NCBI GenBank assembly: GCA_947497455.1
Contig: CANMGU010000002.1
Span: forward strand, 1,396,506 to 1,460,505
Reading direction: 5' to 3'
Source of the DNA: an uncultured Sphingomonadaceae bacterium
GTDB taxonomy: Bacteria > Pseudomonadota > Alphaproteobacteria > Sphingomonadales > Sphingomonadaceae
Length of the DNA stretch: 64,000 nucleotides
In this document: positions 44,267-52,535 of the stretch, one piece after another
Numbering within the stretch: position 1 is the first letter of the stretch
How the letters are laid out: each line of letters starts with the position of its first letter
The notes under the pieces: model-generated
What the model was told of the DNA's origin: nothing
Databases searched by the model: none
The model's input: only the letters and a program-made list of their open reading frames with translations
Made by a program: the position numbers and the translations under genes

Positions 44267-45562
44267 CTATTCGATGGGTACAATTATTCGATCAGTCGCA
44301 ACTACTACACCATTTTGGATTACCGCACATTCAACAATGTGATCTCCGTAAAAACTCGAGGTTTCGGTTCGACTAAGCTTTCCATCGTCTGGTATCAACT
44401 GCCCTCTGATGCAGTCTTTCTGAATTGCTTTAGGGCCGCGATTACGCACTTTCCAAAACATGGTGAAGTCGCCCTGAACATTGTGACTGCTTATGAAAAA
44501 CCGAAGCGACTTCTTATGCCTGAGACGATATTTTTGAGCCAACGCATCAATTAGAAAAAATGGCCTGAATCCATCTTGAGTGACCTCACAATCAATCTTG
44601 ATGTCGAAACGGATGTCATATGCGAAGTGGTCTTCAAAAAACTCTTCTGTGTTTTGAGCCTGCGTGCCGTCTTCGGCCACGAAAGCTTTCGTCAATTCTT
44701 CCTCTTTTCCGGAAGGAAACGGGCGGCCAAAGACTTTCTTCCATTTGCTATTTTGTGTTGAAGTGCCTTCTGCCGCTATTGCTTTGACACTCAAGCCATG
44801 GGCCTTCTTGGCCTTCTTTTGAAACTTCTTTTTCACCTTCACTTGCTGTCCGCTGCCAAGAGCAAGATAATATTTTTGATCTGGCAAGTCTTTGAGATAC
44901 TCGAAAAAATCACGGCTCATGAGGTCGTAATAAAGGTAGCTTTTATCGTCGTATTTGGATGTGGAATTGAGGAAGTTGTAAGCCAATGTGTCGATCAGCA
45001 AGCCTCCCATGCCCACCCCATGTTTGTTTTTCCAAGATCGAGCCATTTTGCAGAGACGACGAAGGTTTTTGTTTTTGTCGGAGTCAAACTCCGACATTGC
45101 AGCAATTTCTTCGCGTGGTTTTGTTACCTTCCAACTTCCATCATCGTAGCTATCGGGATATTTGAAACTGCCGTCATCCTGTTCAAAAACCGGCTGAACC
45201 TCGATATGAAACTTCGTATATAAGACCCGAACAACGAGGCGATCCACTTTTACCGTCGTATTTGGGTAACGTGCTGAGATCGCATCCGCTGTGGCCTTGA
45301 GAAGCTTATACTGACCTCCGTCCTTATAATCATCCCACTTAGTTGTCGGCATTATATACAGCATATCAAGATCAGAGATGCCCTTGATCGCGGTGCCGCG
45401 GCCATACGACCCTACCTGTAAATTGTTGGCTGATTTTGAATCGGTATCTCGGAAGTTTTTGTTTAACGCTGCTGTGATTTCGCCATATCGTAGGGAAATT
45501 GTGGCAGCGTTATCAATTGCTAGATTTGATAAAAACCCTTTAAAGTCTTCCGAAATACTCAA
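44267..45562 (-). CDS. CD-NTase (SMODS) with C-terminal AGS-C-like sensor domain
   Basis: 431 residues. The nucleotidyltransferase core has GSYGRGT (51-57) and SDLDM (D64, D66); the third acidic position is Glu (E121 in FHIEVQPVF). The C-terminal 100 residues (FFLIDALAQKYRLRHKKSLR, MFWKVRNRGPKAIQKDCIRG, and FYGDHIVECAVIQNG) follow the AGS-C sensor pattern found fused to SMODS enzymes. It should make a cyclic oligonucleotide upon phage infection that activates the membrane effector encoded next. The start is a TTG at 45562; GGGGG lies about 14 bases upstream inside the end of the small upstream frame, which suggests coupled translation. Confidence 0.85.
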   Translation of the reverse strand: MSISEDFKGFLSNLAIDNAATISLRYGEITAALNKNFRDTDSKSANNLQVGSYGRGTAIKGISDLDMLYIMPTTKWDDYKDGGQYKLLKATADAISARYPNTTVKVDRLVVRVLYTKFHIEVQPVFEQDDGSFKYPDSYDDGSWKVTKPREEIAAMSEFDSDKNKNLRRLCKMARSWKNKHGVGMGGLLIDTLAYNFLNSTSKYDDKSYLYYDLMSRDFFEYLKDLPDQKYYLALGSGQQVKVKKKFQKKAKKAHGLSVKAIAAEGTSTQNSKWKKVFGRPFPSGKEEELTKAFVAEDGTQAQNTEEFFEDHFAYDIRFDIKIDCEVTQDGFRPFFLIDALAQKYRLRHKKSLRFFISSHNVQGDFTMFWKVRNRGPKAIQKDCIRGQLIPDDGKLSRTETSSFYGDHIVECAVIQNGVVVATDRIIVPIE

Positions 45563-45571
45563 TTGATCAAT

Positions 45572-45766
45572 CTAACCCCCAAATTCTACTTGCTGATTAG
45601 TAATGTAGTTACTGAGAACAGCGGAAACAAGAACAGCTAGAAAGAGCGATATGCTTGGATAAAAGCCAATCTTGGGAATCTCGTCGAAGAAGCGATTAAA
45701 ATTCGTGGGAAAAACCAATAAAATTTGGCTATTTGCGTCCAAAAATATCTCTGAAAGACTGGGCAA
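45572..45766 (-). CDS. Possible small single-pass membrane protein in the CBASS-like operon
   Basis: Up to 64 residues, overlapping the end of the upstream gene in another frame. One membrane helix (SISLFLAVLVSAVLSNYI) near the C-terminus. No clear ribosome-binding site; a later TTG near 45723 is an alternative start. It ends 9 bases before the CD-NTase start, and its last codons contain the G-rich site of that gene. This makes real translation plausible but unproven. Confidence 0.38.
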   Translation of the reverse strand: MPSLSEIFLDANSQILLVFPTNFNRFFDEIPKIGFYPSISLFLAVLVSAVLSNYITNQQVEFGG

Positions 45767-46541
45767 TGCTTTCGTAAAGCGGATGTGGATCGCGAATTCG
45801 AGAGCGTAATATATTGAGCATTCTAACTAACTTTTCAGGTTGGTCATTCAAGCCATCAATCAACTTTCTGCCTTCTTCATCATCTGACATGATCGAGTGC
45901 AGATCAGAGATTAATTTTGCGAATGCATCGATCTCAAGCTTATCTGGATAAATGTAGTATGTCTGATGCGATCCTACTTTTGGTTTGACGCCTAAGCTTA
46001 TACCAATTTGGTTTTCGATCGCATCTGTTTCGAATTTTGAAAGTCTTTCTTCATCGATAAGCGTGAATGATATTCCGGTATAGCTATAGATACTGCGACC
46101 GCTGCTATGAATTCCGGCCTTGATTCCGGCTTTATCGAGATAATTGATGGCCGCATCTGCAAAATTTTCCTCAACCCACATGCTATGTCCACCGGCTATG
46201 CTAAGAGCGTCATTTTCAACTTTCATAATCCGCTCCATGAGATGTTGCGGGATCATATTTGATTGACCAGATGAAACAATGGCTCTGACGGGTGTGTTTC
46301 GCCAGTTTTTCTCATACCGGAACTTCCCCCAATGAATAGGTTCGCGATTTTCAATGCTGCCTTTAATGTTATCCAAATGCTCGTAGAGCGTCTTGTAGGT
46401 TTCCCGCAGTGCTGATCGATCGCTTTGATTCTTGGCCATGCGTACGCCAAGGATGAATGCAGTGGTGCTGACCACGATGCTGGTAATTACACTAACTATA
46501 AATGATATTGAAACATAGCTTCCGATAGTTGCCCAAGACAT
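45729..46541 (-). CDS. Membrane-anchored protein, first gene of the CBASS-like operon
   Basis: 270 residues from the ATG at 46541, preceded by GGAGAG; an upstream GTG at 46556 is less likely. One strong N-terminal membrane helix (YVSISFIVSVITSIVVSTTAFILG), then a soluble domain with SGQSNMIPQHLMERIMKVEN, YSYTGISFTLIDEERL and a helical C-terminus. I do not know the family. It precedes the CD-NTase and SLATT genes on the same strand and is divergent from parA (108 bases). It may be a third component, for example a sensor or second effector. Confidence 0.6.
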   Translation of the reverse strand: MSWATIGSYVSISFIVSVITSIVVSTTAFILGVRMAKNQSDRSALRETYKTLYEHLDNIKGSIENREPIHWGKFRYEKNWRNTPVRAIVSSGQSNMIPQHLMERIMKVENDALSIAGGHSMWVEENFADAAINYLDKAGIKAGIHSSGRSIYSYTGISFTLIDEERLSKFETDAIENQIGISLGVKPKVGSHQTYYIYPDKLEIDAFAKLISDLHSIMSDDEEGRKLIDGLNDQPEKLVRMLNILRSRIRDPHPLYESIAQSFRDIFGRK

Positions 46542-46648
46542 GATTGATCTCTCCACTGTTATTTTGTAATCTATAAATTATCATTCTGGTTTGTGAATAG
46601 TGTCGCGCTCCAGCAGCGGGCGTGATAAAATTTAACTGATCCAAGCCC

Positions 46649-47416
46649 ATGACTAAAGTATTCACCATCGCCAATCAAAAAGGCGGAGTCTCTAAAACAA
46701 CCACTGCTCGACATCTGGCCTATTTTTTGGGGAAGATGGGTAAGCGAGTGTTGGTCATTGATAATGACCACCAGGGCAATCTCACCCAATATTTTGGTTA
46801 TGATCCGATCAAAGTAGACGAAACGACTGGTTCTATGTTCCATGTGTATAGTGAGGATCGTCCAATGCGAGACGTGATCATTGGCACGAGCGGCGGCGTA
46901 AAAATCGCTCCCGCAGCGTTGTCACTTGCTGAAGCAGGAGCACGCTTGGCGTTTGAGGTGGACAGCAATGGCGTGCTGAAGCACGCGCTCAAAGACATAA
47001 AAGATGAGTTTGACGTTGTGTTGATTGATTGCGGCCCAAACTTGGAACGGCTTTTGATCAATGCGTTGATGGCCTCGCAGTTTGTTTTAATACCATCAAA
47101 AACCGACGCAATGTCGTCGTCAGGTATTCCGGCCCTGGCGCAAACGATCGCGAAAGTGCGGCGTTCAAATCCGTCGTTACAAGTCTTTGGCGTTCTACCG
47201 ACGATCTATCATCGTGGACGCACCGCTGATGATGCCGCGTTGATCAATCTGCAAAAGCAGGCTGAGGGAGCTGGCATTCGGGTGTTTGATCCAATCCCGG
47301 CAGCGACCAATTACGACAAGGCTGCTGCTGAGTGCAGGCCAGTTTTTGAGTTGTTTCCAGATACACCAGGACGCCATGAATATGAGACATTAGCCAAGAT
47401 AATTTGTGAAATATGA
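46649..47416 (+). CDS. parA: ParA-type partition ATPase
   Basis: 255 residues. Deviant Walker A KGGVSKTTT (11-19) with the signature Lys, VLVIDNDHQGNLT (A' region) and VVLIDCGPNLE (Walker B). It drives segregation of the plasmid form along the nucleoid together with ParB. Its stop overlaps the ParB start by 4 bases. The first few residues (MTKVFTIANQ) show that it has no N-terminal regulatory domain. Confidence 0.92.
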   Translation: MTKVFTIANQKGGVSKTTTARHLAYFLGKMGKRVLVIDNDHQGNLTQYFGYDPIKVDETTGSMFHVYSEDRPMRDVIIGTSGGVKIAPAALSLAEAGARLAFEVDSNGVLKHALKDIKDEFDVVLIDCGPNLERLLINALMASQFVLIPSKTDAMSSSGIPALAQTIAKVRRSNPSLQVFGVLPTIYHRGRTADDAALINLQKQAEGAGIRVFDPIPAATNYDKAAAECRPVFELFPDTPGRHEYETLAKIICEI

Positions 47417-48243
47417 CCAATAAAACTGCCTTGTTCGGGGCGCTAGATGATGGCCCGACTATCTCTGATTTAGCAGTTTCAGACATTCGCCCTGATCCCG
47501 ATCAGCCGCGCAAGACATTTGCCGAGGATACTCTTCAAGACTTGGCATCCTCCATTGAACAACACGGATTGTTCCAGCCTATAATCGTCCGAATTGATCC
47601 AGAGAATGCAGCTAAGTTTCTGATTACCGCTGGCGAACGGCGGTTCCGTGCAGTGCAGATACTAAAAAGGCCAACAATCTCAGCCATTGTTCGCAATGAT
47701 GACAATGCACCAGTAGTTGCGATCATTGAAAACCTCCAGCGTGTTGACCTATCTCCGATCGAGGAAGCTGAAGCCGTCTCTCGTTTGATTGATGATCAGG
47801 GCTTAAACCAAACGACCGCCGCAAAATTGCTGGGCAAAAACCGGCAGACCATCAACCGTCTGTTGAAGGTGCAGCAACTTCCGGCGGCTATCCGAGCGGA
47901 GGCAGCTGAGAAAGATATTTCCAAAAGCATTCTGATTGAATTAGCACAATTGCCCGACGAAGCTTTGCAACTTAAGCTTTGGCAACGGGGCCGCGAAGAA
48001 AATTTGACCGTAAAGGACATACGTGATGCTTCGAAAAGGCCTGTAAACGGAGCTAGCGAGCCTTTGAAGGGCACTGAAGCTAGGCGTCTATCACCCTCTG
48101 AGGCAGCCATTTTAAAACTTAGTAAGGCTGCAGATGCGTTGCAAAAACAGCCGCTGACAGAAGCAAACCGGGCCGAAGTACATGCGATTATCAACCGCCT
48201 CAATGCCATAACTATTGCTGCCGCAGAATTGGAAGATGTGTAA
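47413..48243 (+). CDS. parB: ParB-type partition protein
   Basis: 276 residues. ParB/Srx nuclease-fold CTPase domain with IRPDPDQPRK, QPIIVRI, TAGERRFRAV and IENLQRVDLSPIEEAEAV, then helix-turn-helix (QTTAAKLLGKNRQTINRLL) and a C-terminal dimerisation region. It binds a centromere site on the element. I could not find a clear parS palindrome beside it. Overlaps parA by 4 bases. Confidence 0.92.
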   Translation: MTNKTALFGALDDGPTISDLAVSDIRPDPDQPRKTFAEDTLQDLASSIEQHGLFQPIIVRIDPENAAKFLITAGERRFRAVQILKRPTISAIVRNDDNAPVVAIIENLQRVDLSPIEEAEAVSRLIDDQGLNQTTAAKLLGKNRQTINRLLKVQQLPAAIRAEAAEKDISKSILIELAQLPDEALQLKLWQRGREENLTVKDIRDASKRPVNGASEPLKGTEARRLSPSEAAILKLSKAADALQKQPLTEANRAEVHAIINRLNAITIAAAELEDV

Positions 48244-48244
48244 T

Positions 48245-48484
48245 TTATCCGAGTAAATTTTGTAGGGCTACAATTGCCGCTGCTTGGACAATCAATAAAC
48301 CTGCCACCCATTGAATTATTGTCGCTCGAGTATTTGCAAGACCGACTGTTAGATCAGATTTTGTAGCTAGCGTTTCTAGGGCTTCTGTTTTGGTCAGTAT
48401 TTCATCGGCCGCCGCTTTTGCTTTGGCCTCATCAACACCAAGACCGGTTAGTATGGTGTATATGTCTATGCTTGTGGTTTTCAT
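48245..48484 (-). CDS. Small coiled-coil protein with C-terminal membrane helix
   Basis: 79 residues. Helical N-part with AKAKAAADEILTKTEALETLA, LATKSDL, then TRATIIQWVAGLLIVQAAAIVAL as a C-terminal membrane helix. The pattern (LATKxDL followed by a membrane anchor) resembles the short coiled-coil membrane proteins of the DUF1640/CCDC90 type often found on mobile elements. Function unknown. It is convergent with parB, 1 base from its stop, and lies after the rep gene. Confidence 0.7.
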   Translation of the reverse strand: MKTTSIDIYTILTGLGVDEAKAKAAADEILTKTEALETLATKSDLTVGLANTRATIIQWVAGLLIVQAAAIVALQNLLG

Positions 48485-48518
48485 ACGTTATCGTTTTATA
48501 TCTCAAAGATACCATGAC

Positions 48519-49826
48519 CTATTTGCTGTGACCAGCTTTCGGAGCGTCGTCGTACCATTGTAGTTCAGGGTCTTCCTGAACTGCTCGTTTGATTTCAGTG
48601 ACAAAGACGTGTGTGAGGGTCTTTTTGATCTTGCCCTGGTAATCAGCTTTGGCGATCGAGAGTGCGTTGCGAAGCAGCGTTTGCGGGTATAGTTTACAAA
48701 GAAACTTGATGACAGCAGGGTTCGGTTTGCCTGACCTTGGTTGTCGCAATATCATCTCAATTAGTTCGTCAGCAATCAGTTCAGCCTCTTCGTCCGACGC
48801 AACCGATTTTAGGACTGTCCTTTTTTGTTTTGATAACGCCGACTTTTCTTTCCTCGCAACCAGTTTCCAATCTTGTTCATCGGCTGTTTGTTCGATCGCC
48901 AAGCGGAGCGTTCCAGAAAACAACTCAATGCCGTCAAGTTCGCGCACAAATTCTTTCAATTTGGCGTGTCGGTTGAATCGCTTTTCATAACGCTTTCCGG
49001 CTAGTCCCAGGTCATCGGACAACAATGCTTTCGATCGCCTTTCCCATTTTGGTTTCTTGTGCAAATACAAATCGAGACAAGTGTAAAGGATGGCTGTCGT
49101 ATCATTCCCGATTTTTTTGAACGCCTCATAATTCATTGGCCGCACATGCCCCGCCAACATGTTGTCAACTAAATCAGGATTCAATCTGATTTTCTGCACA
49201 ATGCTGAATTTTTCGGGTTCAAATAGCGATCCGCGTTGTCGATAAGAAGCAGACGATAATATGCTCATATCCGTATACAACTTGTTTAACTCGCCACCTT
49301 TGGATTGATAAGCCAGTACCCAACTAATGGATGTGCCGGAGAGAATTTTCAGATGTTCGTATATTCGGTTGGCGGTATCAGTACCGGCCCAACTCCATCC
49401 AATCACATCGCACATCTGGCGTGCTGAAAACCGGATGATACCATCGTCGGGGAAGCCGATGTGTTCCCATATCTGGAGTAGTGCGAGGAATACTCGCAGG
49501 GTCGTAGTGGTTGGTGTTTTCTGTCCGGTGAGTGGGGTTACTGTTAGTGACGCATCAAGCGATTGATCGCCATTAACAACTTGCCACTGATACTTGCGAA
49601 TCTCCCTGATATTTGTGGCGTACGGAGAAGTAAAAATTTTGCCTGCGAATTTGCCGATATTATATTCGGGGCGAATTTCTTTAGTTGGCTCGAAAAGATC
49701 AATTGGTAACTGGTTATCGCTGTTTTTCGCCAGTATGTTGAACGAATTCTCAGGTTGTTCCTGCCACAGCTGATCTAACTCAGCCTGTGTACACTCTTTC
49801 CTCTGATCGTTTTCGTTGAGAGACAT
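48519..49826 (-). CDS. Plasmid replication initiator protein (RepA-like)
   Basis: 435 residues. Two winged-helix-like regions: an N-terminal one with TPTTTTLRVFLALLQIWEHI, RFSARQMCDVIGWSWAGTDT, and a second with ALLSDDLGLAGKRYEKRFNR. This matches the RepA/TrfA-like initiators that bind origin repeats and open the DNA. Next to ParA/ParB it identifies a plasmid backbone. No iterons are visible directly beside the gene; the nearest repeat cluster in element 2 is at 27608-27671, on the other end of the linear map but close to the integrase once the element is circular. Confidence 0.75.
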   Translation of the reverse strand: MSLNENDQRKECTQAELDQLWQEQPENSFNILAKNSDNQLPIDLFEPTKEIRPEYNIGKFAGKIFTSPYATNIREIRKYQWQVVNGDQSLDASLTVTPLTGQKTPTTTTLRVFLALLQIWEHIGFPDDGIIRFSARQMCDVIGWSWAGTDTANRIYEHLKILSGTSISWVLAYQSKGGELNKLYTDMSILSSASYRQRGSLFEPEKFSIVQKIRLNPDLVDNMLAGHVRPMNYEAFKKIGNDTTAILYTCLDLYLHKKPKWERRSKALLSDDLGLAGKRYEKRFNRHAKLKEFVRELDGIELFSGTLRLAIEQTADEQDWKLVARKEKSALSKQKRTVLKSVASDEEAELIADELIEMILRQPRSGKPNPAVIKFLCKLYPQTLLRNALSIAKADYQGKIKKTLTHVFVTEIKRAVQEDPELQWYDDAPKAGHSK

Positions 49827-49915
49827 AGTTCCCGGTATTTTACCAGAAAATCTGTTTTATCGCAGTCTAGTCGGATTAGCTTGCTTATCAATTTCTGAAT
49901 GTGCATATTTGTCAG

Positions 49916-50176
49916 ATGCCAACAAAAGCATCCACGTCAGGTCAAAAGAAGAGCCCCAAGAAAAATCCTCGAGTTATCGGGCGTAGCGCGAAATCAGGAA
50001 AATTTATACTGCGTCCAGCTACAAGCCGGGGCGCAACGATCACTATTAAAGAAGCCAACACTGCGATTAAGAGCGCGTCGGTTAAGAGCACCACCGTTAA
50101 GAAAGCATCAACTACGAAAAAATCGACCAAGAAGGCTGCGGTAAAAACAGTCCGCAGTAAGAAAAAGAAGAAATAG
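49916..50176 (+). CDS. Lys-rich histone H1-like small protein
   Basis: 86 residues from the ATG at 49916; a GTG at 49901 is an alternative. Very basic: KSPKKNPRVIGRSAKSGKF, a short beta segment (LRPATSRGATITIKEA), then repeated Lys/Ala/Thr (VKKASTTKKSTKKAAVK) and a terminal KKKKK. It ends 3 bases before the TIR-like gene on the same strand, so the two are probably one operon. Possible role in binding DNA or neutralising its partner, as small partners of toxins do; not shown. Confidence 0.6.
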   Translation: MPTKASTSGQKKSPKKNPRVIGRSAKSGKFILRPATSRGATITIKEANTAIKSASVKSTTVKKASTTKKSTKKAAVKTVRSKKKKK

Positions 50177-50179
50177 AAG

Positions 50180-50803
50180 TTGGTCACCGCTCGAAACTCA
50201 TTAAACGACGTTTTTATAAACTGCCCATTCGATCCGGAATATGCACCGATTTTTCGGGCATTAATCTTTACTATTTTTTCATGTGGTTTTCGAGCGCGCT
50301 CGGCCCGTGAATTAGATGATGGCGGACAGACGCGCATCGATAAGATATATAATCTAATCAATGAATGCCGATACGGGATTCACGATCTTTCTCGGACCGA
50401 TCCGGACCCTGTTTCCCAACTGCCTCGTTTCAATATGCCTTTGGAGCTTGGAATGTTTCTTGGCGCTAAGCGTTTTGGAAACAAGGAGCAAAAACTAAAG
50501 CGAGTGCTAATTTTTGATATCGAGCAATATCGATATCAAACTTTCGTCTCCGACTTGGCGGGTATGGATATTCATGGACACGATAATAGCCCAATGCAGG
50601 CGGTGCATGAAACTCGCGATTGGCTTGCCAATGTTTCTCGCCGGCAACTACCTAGCGGAGATCAAGTAACCGGAATTTATCAGCAATTTCTTGATAATTT
50701 ACCGACATTAACCGAAGAGTTAGAATTTGATTCAGACAACATTCCTTATGTTGATTTCGAGAGAATAGTGGTGAGTTGGCTAACAACTGAACCAGCACCC
50801 TAG
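50180..50803 (+). CDS. Rossmann-like protein resembling TIR or nucleoside-deoxyribosyltransferase folds
   Basis: 207 residues from a TTG at 50180. The N-terminal two thirds fit an alpha/beta Rossmann-like fold: DVFINCPFDPEYAPIFRALI, FRARSARELDDGGQTRIDKI, IYNLINECRYGIHDLSR, then FNMPLELGMFLGAKRFG. The F-I-N-C-P-F-D strand, the RIDKI helix and the acid in LELGMFLG are in positions similar to the NAD- or nucleoside-cleaving pockets of TIR/NDT-like enzymes. The family name is not certain. If it cleaves NAD or nucleotides, it would be a toxin-type effector. It is flanked on both sides by basic Lys/Ala-rich small genes on the same strand. Confidence 0.6.
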   Translation: MVTARNSLNDVFINCPFDPEYAPIFRALIFTIFSCGFRARSARELDDGGQTRIDKIYNLINECRYGIHDLSRTDPDPVSQLPRFNMPLELGMFLGAKRFGNKEQKLKRVLIFDIEQYRYQTFVSDLAGMDIHGHDNSPMQAVHETRDWLANVSRRQLPSGDQVTGIYQQFLDNLPTLTEELEFDSDNIPYVDFERIVVSWLTTEPAP

Positions 50804-50885
50804 TTATGTATCGCTCTACAAAGCTAAAATTTTGATCTTTTGTGCTGCATGTAATACTATCAGCATTAAATGAGGAGATATCACT

Positions 50886-51140
50886 TTGGTAAAGAACAAA
50901 GAAAAGACCGGTAAGAGGGCCGCCAGCGCAGCATCCAAAACATTGAAAAGCCCTAAGGCTTCCAAAACTGCCAAAACAGCTGCTGGTTCTGCCTTAGCTC
51001 AGAGCAAAACCAAAAAAGAAACTGGAAAAAAAGCGGCCAGCGCTGCCTCAAAAACCTTAAGAAGCAAAACCACTTCTAAAGCGGCCAAGACTGCAGCCGG
51101 TTCCACGCTTACTCAACGTAGAAATAAGAGTAAACGCTAG
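50886..51140 (+). CDS. Lys/Ala-rich duplicated small protein
   Basis: 84 residues starting at a TTG (50886) preceded by GAGGAG. It consists of two copies of a 31-residue unit (residues 9-39 and 47-77, period 38) with the pattern GKRAASAASKTLKS...SKTAKTAAGSALAQ. It is basic and probably helical. Encoded 82 bases after the TIR-like gene on the same strand. I have the impression that such SAASK...AAGSALAQ proteins recur next to this type of Rossmann-like gene, but I cannot verify it here. Confidence 0.55.
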   Translation: MVKNKEKTGKRAASAASKTLKSPKASKTAKTAAGSALAQSKTKKETGKKAASAASKTLRSKTTSKAAKTAAGSTLTQRRNKSKR

Positions 51141-51288
51141 CACGAAGGACTCAGTCCAGCTTCCGAAACGCAGATTAAAGTGGCTAGAAAGCGCCTTCTC
51201 ACACCAAGTTGAGAATAGATTTCTGAGCGCTCGCGTTTAAAATGCTCCTAGAGTCCGCTTTCAGGATGACGCAGACACAAGCTAGCAG

Positions 51289-52419
51289 CTAGCGGCGTTT
51301 CTTCCGCACGTTGATTGCAGCTGCATCGAGGTGGTTTTTCAGATGGATTGCGTAGTGCTTCTCGATCATTTCCACGCTTGTTCGGCAATTTTTAGCGATC
51401 TGATAGATGTCAGCACCCTCCAGTAACCGAAACGATATGTAGCTGTGGCGCAATGAATAAAGTGTCCGGCGATTGCCTTGTCGATCAAATTTTAGTCCTA
51501 GTTCCTCCAATATTCGATTGAACTGTTTTTTGTGGTCGGACGGAAAGAGACGGTCGGTCGGTTCCGGCTGATTACGCTCAATCAATCTCTGAAAAGGTCG
51601 CACAGCACCGGTGGTGCTTTTGCAGTAACCCATTCCGCGCTTGCCGCGCACCTGAATGACGAGGATCGTTTCGCCGGTGGCGTCATCTTCAACGATCTCG
51701 ACATCCCGGTATTCTAGGCTGTTAGCCTCATCAGGACGAATACCGGTGTTTGCCATGAATAATATCTTGTCGTGCAGTTGCTCGGCAAACCATTTGTGCC
51801 TCGCATTTTTCGGCTTGTTTTTGTTTTTCCGGGTTGCTTCGTAAAGCTGCTTATATTCCTGTTCCGAGAACCATGCACGATGAACGACTTTGCCGCTCGT
51901 TTTGTATGGAGCCGAAAAGTCTGGAAGATAAGCAATCCAGCCTTGTCGTTGAGCTGTTTTCATGATCTGGCGTATTGACACAATTTCTGTATGCAACGTA
52001 CTTCGCGAAGGTGGCTTTGATCCGCTTATGCGATGAGCGCGATAATCTTGCACCGCTCCGGAAGTGACTTGGGATAGTGGTAATTTCCCGAAGAAGGGGT
52101 TTAAGTGAAGCCTAATTCTTCCCTCATGGTCTTTGATCCACCTTGGATTTCTTTCATCCGCGAGGATTACTGCGTACTCATCTAAAAATTTCTGCGCAGC
52201 ATGTTTGAACGTTTTTTCGTTATGGAGTTCACCGCGCTTGGCTTGTCCACGCAAACCTAAATACCAATCTTCAGCAAAATCCTTGGCGAGAGCCAGGCTG
52301 CTCTCTTTTGTTGATGTCCGATGGTTTTTGCCATTCAAATATGTGGCGCATTGCCATTTGCCGCTGTTCTCGCGTTGATAAATATGGACTTTATCACCCA
52401 GAATTGTGTGCTTTGTCAC
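51289..52419 (-). CDS. Tyrosine recombinase (integrase) of element 2
   Basis: 376 residues. N-terminal arm-binding domain (VHIYQRENSGKWQCATYL), core-binding domain (about 70-165) and catalytic domain with R228 in ANTGIRPDEANSL, the YSLRHSYISF box (R324, H325; the usual first His of H-x-x-R is Tyr) and the nucleophile Y356 in MIEKHYAIHL. The start is 116 bases from the tRNA-Lys 3' end, the normal place for an integrase in a tRNA-inserted element. It differs strongly from the element 1 integrase in both length of domains and motif detail. Confidence 0.92.
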   Translation of the reverse strand: MTKHTILGDKVHIYQRENSGKWQCATYLNGKNHRTSTKESSLALAKDFAEDWYLGLRGQAKRGELHNEKTFKHAAQKFLDEYAVILADERNPRWIKDHEGRIRLHLNPFFGKLPLSQVTSGAVQDYRAHRISGSKPPSRSTLHTEIVSIRQIMKTAQRQGWIAYLPDFSAPYKTSGKVVHRAWFSEQEYKQLYEATRKNKNKPKNARHKWFAEQLHDKILFMANTGIRPDEANSLEYRDVEIVEDDATGETILVIQVRGKRGMGYCKSTTGAVRPFQRLIERNQPEPTDRLFPSDHKKQFNRILEELGLKFDRQGNRRTLYSLRHSYISFRLLEGADIYQIAKNCRTSVEMIEKHYAIHLKNHLDAAAINVRKKRR

Positions 52420-52444
52420 AACATGCCTCCATCATCATAAAATT

Positions 52445-52471
52445 ATGTGAAAGTGTGTAAGCTATGTGTAA
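52445..52471. promoter_or_regulatory. Probable integrase arm-type sites, right end of element 2
   Basis: ATGTGTAA at 52464, GTGTGTAA at 52453 and the weaker ATGTGAAA at 52445, all in the same direction with about 8-11 base spacing. The octamer matches the pair at 27527 and 27539 at the other end. They also overlap the integrase promoter. Confidence 0.6.
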
Positions 52472-52535
52472 CAGTATTTGACGCAGAGTCTGCTGTCAAA
52501 CCAACCCACTAACCCATTGATAAGTATGGGATTAG

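Noticed and set aside
46557..46648. parS centromere upstream of parA
   Set aside because: Only a weak AT-rich inverted repeat is visible and no canonical palindrome; not enough to name it.
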